DNA of 64,000 nucleotides from Calvatia gigantea (Eukaryota; Basidiomycota; Agaricomycetes; Agaricales; Lycoperdaceae): NCBI GenBank assembly GCA_025093985.1, contig JACAAK010000007.1:496001-560000 (forward strand), given 5' to 3'. A program made the translations under genes and the position numbers. Positions 56,601-64,000 of the stretch are shown here, one piece after another. Each line of letters begins with the position of its first letter. Position 1 is the stretch's first letter. The notes under the pieces are model-generated. The model was not told where the DNA came from and ran no database searches. It saw only the letters and a program-made list of their open reading frames with translations.

Positions 56601-57340
56601 TGAGGCTTGCGTTGTCGTTTTTGTTTTTCGTACATCTTGGGTTTTTTGGGATTGGAAAGTACGTCAATTTTCTCTCTTTCTCTCCTGATGAGCCACATCA
56701 CTCATTGCGCTTTCACCATGATTTAGTGTCGCTTCAATATCGTGAGTCGCTGATGAACTTTCACGTCCGACTAAAACACTAACCAATCAATTCAGATCAT
56801 TTTATCTAGAGCCTGTATACCGCCTTATACCCGTATTTAGTCCATTTTCGATGTTCACCCTCCTCGTACGCCCATCCCCCGCCCCTCCCATTGACAACCG
56901 TTGACACTTAGGACAGCTGTACAAAATGCTCGCACCATATGTGATGCTATCCATGATTCTCGCGCACCTCAACCATGCTCTCCGCCTTCCACCATTCTCC
57001 CTTCTCCTTGTCTCAATGTGTATAAGTGATGGGACGCCTGCCTCCTATATTTCACGTTCTATTTGGATCTACTGATTTACCATCACAAGTGATGACGCTG
57101 GTATTCTTCTACCGAGTTCGTGATACCGGATCGTGGCTCCAGATCGGCGAGTCAATAACGTTCTTCTTCATGAGTTCGTTATTATTTTTGTTTTCTGCTG
57201 GGATGAGTGCACTGGGAGAGTCGTTGATGAGGAACACTGTGGAGACGCGGTTGGAGGGGTGTGTCGCTACCCTGGACCGGAGGAAGCCCTTGAGTAACGG
57301 CGATCCTGTAGTGAATGGAAGGGTTACAAAGGGAGAGTGA
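53618..57340 (+). CDS. MCD4: GPI ethanolamine phosphate transferase 1 (MCD4 / PIG-N)
   Basis: It adds ethanolamine phosphate to the first mannose of GPI precursors in the ER membrane. The N-terminal signal anchor is [17 protein letters not shown], followed by FTSPVVHGM. The alkaline-phosphatase-like lumenal domain has [50 protein letters not shown] and the metal-binding [33 protein letters not shown] follows, then a C-terminal multi-spanning membrane domain. Introns by inspection: 53811-53866, 54076-54125, 54289-54337, 54650-54707, 55035-55089, 55641-55706, 55901-55958, 56083-56141, 56251-56312, 56659-56726, 56742-56795, 56866-56916 and one unresolved near 57015-57090. Joined exons keep frame and conserved sequence to TGA at 57338. 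ATG at 53654 is an alternative start. Confidence 0.9.
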
Positions 57341-57344
57341 TGTT

Positions 57345-57846
57345 TGGGCGTTTACGCCCTCATGGAGGTATTTACAAGTGTCATTCTCATGCGTTTGTTT
57401 GCAGGCAAATACTTGTAATTGGAGCGTGCGACGATACTTGTACCCCGTGAGCGACTTCTGCCTCTTTGGTACCAAAAGCCACAACGATCTTTACCAAGAA
57501 TTACTCCAACCTCTCCGGTAACACATACATCGCCAGCTCCGGTCTCCGTCTCTCCTCTTTCGCGAATAACGGTAATCCCGATGCAAGTCCAAGAATCCAA
57601 AACGGCGCTTTCGATACAAGACTCAGGTTTATTTCGGTAAAGCGCCCAGAAACCTCTGAACTTCCGATACTTCTCAGACCAGCTTTCGCGATAACCGCTC
57701 CGGGATCTCGAAGGAAATTCTTTTTTCGCGAACAAAATGGGAGGAACAGAATGACGTGCTCCATGAATTGAGCCTACTAAAGCGTGCGTAAACCCCTGCA
57801 TACACGTACAAGGAAATGCCCCTCGACGTGAAGCGTCTCCCCTCAT
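57345..57846 (-). other. Possible 3' end of a convergent gene; membrane-protein-like fragment
   Basis: A minus-strand frame (57764-57501) encodes FWILGLASGLPLFAKEERRR followed by PELAMYVLPERLE. This resembles the repeat found in TMEM135-like fungal membrane proteins (GLSLL...RRxELALYVLPRAL). The frame stops there and no upstream exons were identified, so this could be a remnant or chance. Family assignment is tentative. Confidence 0.25.
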
Positions 57847-58640
57847 GGGGTAGGGGGGATACTGGAGTCCTGGTCATCCCCGCCGTATGGCGTAGTGCTC
57901 CCCGAAGGGGCGGTTACAAAGAGTTGTTTCATCGCCGAGGTTGGATGTGTTGAGGCCATCGTTATGGATTCAGGAACTCGGAGAAAGGCTGCATAGGGGC
58001 CGGGCAACTTCAACCAATTTTAAGATAGCCTGTTTGAAAGGTTTACCACAAGGATCAGTGACCCTAAACTCTCGAGATCATTATTCCTGGCTTGTAGTTG
58101 TTGCGCGCGCGCGCAAGGACAGTCGTTCGAGCAAACTCATCCAAAACGCGCCCACCTGAACTCGAGTGAACACTCTTCGTTCACTCGTCTTTCCAACCTC
58201 TTCATCACCAAACTGGCCCTACGTTTCCCTTACCATACACCCACAAGCTGATGCAAGCTCTTCCATACTGTAAATCACGTGCGCCGTTTTGCTGTTGGTT
58301 ATGACCACCTCCATAACCTCATTTTTTCGCGGATGATGTGGTGTCTGCCTCCACGACGTACTTAGTAGCCTTGCCTGGATATTCTAGTAGCTTTGGTGAT
58401 ATTTGAGCTGGAGCTTCGACGCATAATACTGAGCATATATTAGCATATGACACACGGCCCTGTGGACGACCGTATGATATTCCCTTTGGGAACATTTAAC
58501 TTGACTGTAGATCACAACGCCCGACACTTAATGAGGCGGTTCACTCCAGCTTGCTTCCCCCATATCCCAGCTTTGTCCCATCTATTGAAATGTGGACATC
58601 TTTCTCTCTTGTGGGTGGATCTCGAAGTAATTCGTACCCA
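57847..58640. other. No recognised feature
   Basis: Contains a short GC dinucleotide run (about 58103-58116). Open frames are short and unrecognised. Confidence 0.4.
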
Positions 58641-60110
58641 TTTACCCGTCCTTTGGTATCGCTGAACAACTTCGCTGAGCGTCAGAATCAGTCTGCTGTT
58701 CTGACCACGTATGTAACTCCAACCCGGTTCTGGATCAGACCCGCCGACTGGTAAAATTCTGGGGTAGGACATGCCCTCCAACAGAGCCCGCCTTTTGGGG
58801 AAGGATGCACCTTGCAATTTCGGGAGGGACTTGTGGGGGCTTCGCCCTTGTGAAGGGACCCAGGAAGAGACCGATCAGAGGACTTGACCACTGCCGTAAC
58901 CTATCTTGATTCCAGCGGAGACAGAACCGAGGATTTCGCAGATGAGTGGAGGTTCTTTGAATTGATTAAAAGATGTGAAGTTGCGCCTGCTCTTGTAGTG
59001 CCTTGTACCGTTCTTGGGCGCCTTGTGCTGTTCTTGGGCGCCCCGTGCAGATTGCTTCCTATGGTCGAAGCACAAGGTTCTAATTGTGGCGACATCAGCG
59101 CCGTGCCGTTTGTGAGTATTCATGAATTATCCATGAACTGACGGTATCCGATGAATGAACGTATCAGTGGGGAAATCAATTGAGTCGGTGTGTCGCTGAT
59201 TACCGATTTTACTCACTATCCGTCCACAATTCCCGTGTTTTTGCTGTCACGAAACCTCACGGCGTCAATAAACTATGGCTTCCCGGAAAACTGTCACAGC
59301 AGTGCACATTCGACGAACGGCAAATGCCAATGACCTGATTGAACTCATCTTACTCGCCCGACGGTAAACGCCCTCCAGTAAATGACAATGAATCTCTCGG
59401 AATGATTATGAGCTCGGGGTTTGAAAATGCCAACAAGTATCTTTTCTGTCACAAGGAAAGAAACAAGAATGTAGCCACTCCATGCGCCTTCAGCTATGCG
59501 CCACAAAGAGTCCCGGGTATTCTATTTTGTGAAGGTCTGGAATGGCTGTATTCTCCCGGACATACCCTACAAAGGGTTCAGGTCATTTCATGAATGTCCG
59601 TATGAAATGAAGGCTCCTATCAGTGATTCCCAGTGGGAGAAGAATCCGAGTGAGCTACATCCTACTGGCACCGCCCAACAGGGCCAACCCGGACCCCAAA
59701 GCTTGAATGACCATTGCCTAAGGATGACACCAGAGATTTGAGCGGCAGTATTGAACCTCCTGTGTAAGGCAAGAGCGACCCAGCGCTCAACATCCAACTT
59801 GAAGCTTTGAAGATCTAGGGGTGTTCACCTGTTCACCTTGTGTTTGCGTCATGCTAGGGCTTTGCCTCCACCCCTTCCTGGCTTCCTTGACTTATCGATA
59901 TCTTGTGTCGTTACGAGCCCTCTGCCCATATTCTCTGCGCGGCACTGACATGCATATAAAATGCGCCAAGAGGGATGATGAAAAGAGACTCTCACCTCAC
60001 CCGAACAGTCCGTTGATCTACAGCAGATCCTCCACCAAGCTCGCGTTGTGTTTATTTCTCTTGCCGAAATTCACCGGTATGCCTGTGCCAAATATTCTTG
60101 GGGATGGTAG
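58641..60110 (+). repeat. R-family repeat, copy D
   Basis: Direct-orientation match of copy A, and the most complete copy. It leads without a break into the 169-aa ORF, as A leads into the truncated version, so A and D are one duplicated segment (43553-45011 and 58641-60272). Confidence 0.8.
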
Positions 60111-60132
60111 TTGCTGAGAGACTGGGTATTAG

Positions 60133-60642
60133 ATGACCACTACTTTGAAGGATTCAAATGGGAATAACATAACTTCCAGCAATGCATACAAGATCAAGTT
60201 CTTGGATGGCTCTGAGCTGGGAGCATCCCATGTTAGTGTTGGTCTTGCCCATCCAGGTGGTGGCTGGGTAATCGGGTATGGCAAGACGACGGACTTTGCG
60301 GCCGGGCAGACATGGAATGAGGGGGAAGTTGGGTATCTGCGGGGGTTGGGAAACGCCAACTCAGCAGCAAACTTAAAAACAAACTACCTCTCTCGGGATG
60401 GTGCGAACCTCCGTTGGCTGGAACGAAAGGACAACTGCATTGGAGTCGTCGCCACGGGCCTCCCGGAGAATAGGATATTCCTGTACCCAGTGGTAACCAC
60501 CACTCCGCTGGTTACAGTAGGGATGTCTACCAAGCCCTTTACCAACAATTCTTCTATCTTTGCTGAGGTCGTCTCTGACAATTTTAGGAAGGCTGGTCTT
60601 GAATGTCAGTTTGTAAGAGTACCTACGCAGACGTGGCCTTGA
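60133..60642 (+). CDS. Orphan ORF, 169 aa, unknown function
   Basis: It is an uninterrupted frame from ATG to TGA. It begins MTTTLKDSNGNNITSSNAYK and contains Gly-rich and Asn-rich stretches (GLAHPGGGWVIGYG, GLGNANSAANLKTNY), then a Val/Thr-rich segment (LYPVVTTTPLVTVG). There is no signal peptide or transmembrane segment, and only two Cys. I do not recognise the family; the composition suggests a soluble beta-rich protein. A truncated copy exists at 44872. Duplication together with the R repeat suggests it travels with that repeat or lies in a segmental duplication. Coding status is uncertain but supported by length and by the partial conservation of the frame in the duplicate. Confidence 0.5.
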   Translation: MTTTLKDSNGNNITSSNAYKIKFLDGSELGASHVSVGLAHPGGGWVIGYGKTTDFAAGQTWNEGEVGYLRGLGNANSAANLKTNYLSRDGANLRWLERKDNCIGVVATGLPENRIFLYPVVTTTPLVTVGMSTKPFTNNSSIFAEVVSDNFRKAGLECQFVRVPTQTWP

Positions 60643-61580
60643 AGCATTTTGTAGTTACGGAGTGTAAACAAATGATTGTACCAATACAAGATATATAGTC
60701 GCCCAAAGCGCCCGTTACGCACCCAGATCAAGATGTGTCAGATACATACCCTTCCATCCCATCCTCAACACTTGATGTTAAAAAGGTCACCATACACACC
60801 AACCATTACTATACTTGAGTGGTACAACAACGCCCACCCCGCATTTTCCCGACCACAGCACTCTCACTTGGTGAAAAATCAATTGCAGTTATGTTGGCCA
60901 ATGGCGCCCTTTGTAGATCGATATTGTGAATAATAGCCTGTGGTGAGTCTCTACATAGCACCGCCAGCGAAAACGGATGAGTGGACGGAACGGAGACGAA
61001 ATGTGCAGGTTGCATAGCATCCTTTTTCTCATGACATGCGACTGCCAATAATTGTGTGTCGTAATAGTCTTCAATATAACCTTTGTCACATTGACTCATT
61101 GGCGCAGTGCATACGAGACACTTGGCGCACAAAAGCACTTAGGGTTCCTCCGTACTGGGCCTAATTAGGCAGCCAGAACGGGTTGTTCCAGTAAGCTAGT
61201 TAGGCTCATTTTGATTGGTTTCCCTACAGTACAGTTAAAATATGGCTAAAGTACAAACAAATATCTAAGTTACCCTCCCATTTCCTGTGCCCCCCCACCA
61301 TCCCGCCCACCACAGGTGCTGTTGTCATTGTCATCAGTGTTGACATTGCCATTATTCTGCAGTAGTTTGAGAATATACATCAATTGGCTATGTTACATAA
61401 GTAGTGAGATCTCAATCTAGCTCATAAATCATCAATGGCCACCCCTGCCCTCTGCTTTCCCATGCCCCTCATCATTGATGTTCTCAACAATGAGTTTGAA
61501 TTTTCTCATGGAAATTCAATAGATGTAGTAAACATCAGGAAAAACACACTTTTCTTATTGCAATTAATAAGGTTCAATAA
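60643..61580. other. No recognised feature
   Basis: Intergenic sequence with short unrecognised frames on both strands (for example 60809-61138 minus). No repeat match inside the window. Confidence 0.4.
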
Positions 61581-63194
61581 TGTTACGACCTTAGTCTGAG
61601 TTAACCTCAGGTTGCAACCTTGGGCCAAGACTTGAGGGTGAGTAAGGGGAGAGAAACGAGGTGGTTAAGCATACTGAATACAATGGATGTATGTATGCTT
61701 AAATATGAGAGGTCATCCAGTTGAATGGATGGAGTAACTATACGATGTAATGGCAAAGCCGTTTTCACACATGAAAATCGCTAATCTAAGGCATACAAGC
61801 CTAATCTAACGATTGCATCGAACCTCCCTGTAGTAGTACGACCTAATCTAAGAGCCCAACAGTATAATAAAAGAGTACTCGATCACTGTAGAACACTATG
61901 GCCATTGATGACGGATAGCGGTGGCTACGGGATGGCCACTGTGCTTAACAAAAAGCAATTCTAACAGTGTACCATATGACCAGTCGTGATTCCGGCCGGA
62001 CCAGGCAGTAAAACCATTCCAATGTGTCTATACAGAGCTATAGGACCCCTCCAATGAGCCTTGACTCAGGAAATAAGTCTGACGCGCTTAATCTAAAAGG
62101 ATGATCAGCGTGTTCACAAGGAAATGCCACTGTCGCTAGATTAACAAACATCGCTCAGCACTAATGATGCGTATGAACGTGTTCATATACAATCCCTAGG
62201 GACACGTAGGAGAACAGTTCATGCGACGTCCGAAATCTTAGATGTTCTACATATTTAGAGAAGAATGCAGACCCAGAAAACGGACTAAAACACAGCCCAG
62301 AACAAACGGATACCCGGAATCCTTCTGTATTTCCAATGTTTCACTAATCTAACAGGTTGTGGCTCCCTTGGTGCGTGATCTAATCTACTGGTTTGTACCT
62401 TGCTTGATAATATGTTCCTAGTTGTGTAATCATTGTCTTGTCATAATGCGCACCCAAATAATATATAAACCCCCTCTGAGGTGTCGGATGTGGCAAGGAA
62501 CCTACTAGCCATTGCCCAGCCTTCAGAGTGCAGTGAAAAGCGATCTATTGTGCCTGAGCAAAGCAAAGTAATAAGTTCTTTCGAGATTAACTGGATTAAG
62601 TGACTTGAGCTAAGGTTGAGACCTTTGTAATCTAAGAAGACCTCAGCTTACTTGCGAAGTGAGCTTAGATTAAGAGCGTATTACATTGCTACACCCTGGT
62701 ACTTGGAGTATCACAAGTGTAGGACAGTGTGCTTCTGGTCGTTGACTTGATAAGGGTGAATCTTAGGGAGTACCTGAGGTTCTGTGTCTTGTTAACTTCT
62801 TAGATAAGGGACACGAGTTGCGCTTTTTTTACAGTGTAACTTGGCTTTGCTCTTCTTAGCAAAGGTAGTTAGCTATTCTAGTGTTCTCTACACGTCGTTG
62901 ATTCGCGTTATTTTGTGGAATTGTCCCTTATATTGTCAGATTGCCTTCCCACAAACTTGTCTTGTGCAGAAATCTTTAAAAATCTATTCCGTCAGCTTAA
63001 TCTAAGCCGTACATCTATATCACACTTAGTAATTCTATTTCTGCCTCTTTAACGAAACATCCAATGAGACTGGCATGGTAGTTGATACGAGTCATACTCA
63101 GAGATCACTCAACAGGAATAGATGAAACAGATATGTAGATGGATAAGAACACAGATAATAATGGAGTATAACTTGATCAGCAAAACCCATAACA
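61581..63194 (-). mobile_element. Solo LTR of the G3/G4 family, minus strand, with an insertion
   Basis: TGTTACGACC at 61581 and CCCATAACA ending at 63194 are the two ends, flanked by AATAA at 61576-61580 and 63195-63199. The LTR parts are 61581-61745 and 63052-63194; a 1306-bp foreign segment lies between them. Confidence 0.85.
61746..63051. mobile_element. 1306-bp insertion in the solo LTR, probably an unidentified LTR
   Basis: It begins TGTAATGG and ends CTCTTTA, with ACGA on both sides (61742-61745 and 63052-63055), a likely 4-bp or imperfect 5-bp target duplication. There is no inverted terminal repeat and no long ORF. A TATA-like ATATATAAACC lies near 62460, as in an LTR promoter. AATCTAA occurs at least eight times on the two strands. 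A solo LTR of another family is the best guess. Confidence 0.5.
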
Positions 63195-63247
63195 AATAAG
63201 GACTTAATAAGGATGAATAAGATTAAAATATCTTATTGGGTGAATAA

Positions 63248-63550
63248 TGTTGTGGATTTTGCTGTTCCTATCACATTTCCATGCTTGTCTCCATTATGCC
63301 TACCTATGTACCTGTTTCATGTTATTCCTGTCCAGCATTCCCTGAGAAATGACTCATATCTACTATCATGCCACCATCATTGGACATTTCACCTAGTAGC
63401 CCCATCTATTCAACTGGATATCTCTCAGTATTTAAGCATACAACAATCTCCTGTACTCAGTATGCTTAACCACCTTGTTCCTCATTCCCTTTATGCTCTC
63501 AAGCCTTGCCTAAGTTGCAACCTGAGATAATAACTCACAAAGGTCATAAC
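63248..63550 (+). repeat. G5 5' LTR
   Basis: TGTTGTGGAT...GGTCATAACA, 303 bp. TATTTAAG is at 63429-63436 and ATGCTTAACC at 63462-63471. Confidence 0.9.
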
Positions 63551-63553
63551 ATT

Positions 63554-63563
63554 TGGTTAAGTA
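63554..63563 (+). promoter_or_regulatory. G5 primer binding site (self-priming type)
   Basis: GGTTAAGTAT lies three bases after the LTR. It pairs with ATGCTTAACC of the LTR (63462-63471) with one G-U wobble. Confidence 0.55.
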
Positions 63564-63632
63564 TCCCTACCTCATCTTGCAGAAGGAAGAACTGAAATAG
63601 GCTCAAACCATAATGAACCCAGGAGCTAGTTT

Positions 63633-64000
63633 ATGAGCTCAAACCCTGATGAATACAGAGAACCCAACCTTGAAGTAACAGATAATGAACAAGAAGAAGA
63701 AGTCATAATCTCAGATGATGAAACATCAGATGAAGAAGAAGCAGAGAACCCTGAAGTATCTGCACACAAAGAACCAGTTGTAAATCTAGACAATAAATCC
63801 ACTGGCAACTTGTAAGGAGCAAACCCAATAGTAGAACCCACTAGAGACAAAGAAATTCTATTAGACCTCTTAAATGAACTTGACTTGGCAGAAGAAGAGC
63901 TAGAAAACCCTGAACAAGAAATACCTGACAACACTGTAGCCACCACCTCAGGACCCAATGGAAAGAGCCTTATGCCTGACCCAGGGTTCTTCAATGGCAC
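63633..64000 (+). pseudogene. G5 gag, N-terminal part, one TAA
   Basis: It starts MSSNPDEYREPNLEV as in G4. The acidic N-terminus is similar but has extra Glu/Asp runs. TAA at 63813-63815 (STGNL-stop-GANP) is the only interruption before the window end at DPGFFNG. Confidence 0.85.

Larger units (their letters stand above)
63248..64000 (+). mobile_element. G5: start of a Ty3/gypsy element of the G3/G4 family, cut by the window end
   Basis: A 303-bp LTR, a self-type primer site and the start of gag are present; the rest lies outside. It lies 53 bp from the neighbouring solo LTR. Confidence 0.9.

Noticed and set aside
60809..61138. Minus-strand 109-codon frame as a gene
   Set aside because: No start context, splice support, domain or repeat conservation is visible.

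Overview
The window reads as TE-rich nuclear DNA of a filamentous fungus, most likely a basidiomycete (Agaricomycetes). The reasons are host genes with many 50-66 bp GT-AG introns, a fungal class I histone deacetylase locus next to an MCD4/PIG-N gene, and abundant chromodomain Ty3/gypsy and Ty1/copia elements. No bacterial, organellar or CRISPR features were seen.

Layout. Positions 1-43458 are a nested stack of LTR retrotransposons, here named G (gypsy) and C (copia). C1 (1-3524) is a decayed copia end containing a ~50-bp minisatellite. G2 is an old gypsy element in three pieces (about 3525-4371, 13546-15899, 27739-28892). G1 (4372-13545, TSD AACAA) is inserted in the gag of G2. G3 (15900-27738, minus strand, TSD GAATT) is inserted in the pol of G2. 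C2 (22159-27331, TSD CGTCT) is inserted in the gag of G3, and a 303-bp solo LTR (16168-16470, TSD ACAAG) sits in the 3' LTR of G3. Next come C4, a copia element (28893-31213 and 37570-41176) split by G4 (31214-37564, TSD ATGTC), a G1-family LTR fragment (41177-41582) and C3, a truncated sister of C2 (41583-43458).

Positions 43459-61580 are host-like, with higher CpG. Four copies of an unrecognised ~1.3-kb repeat (R family) occur here, with an inverted duplication near 45.6-49.9 kb, an 85-aa two-exon gene (48267-48577), a disrupted histone deacetylase gene (51737-53435, minus), an apparently intact MCD4/PIG-N gene (53618-57340, plus) and a 169-aa orphan ORF (60133-60642) whose 5' part is duplicated at 44872. 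The right edge holds a solo gypsy LTR (61581-63194, TSD AATAA) carrying a 1306-bp unidentified insertion, and then the start of another gypsy element, G5 (63248 to the window end).

Main points. (1) Both gypsy lineages (G1, and G3/G4/G5) carry the signature of Tf1-type self-primed reverse transcription: the sequence just inside the 5' LTR is complementary to the LTR segment about 33 bp downstream of a TATA-like box, where the transcript should start. (2) Both lineages have an extra ORF between pol and the 3' LTR; in G1 it ends in three tandem CCHC-like knuckles. (3) Decay is strongly CpG-directed. In G1 pol and ORF3 every internal stop is TGA, mostly where family members have Arg, and paired copies differ mainly as TG/CA at former CG. 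This suggests cytosine methylation silencing. All comparisons were made by eye.
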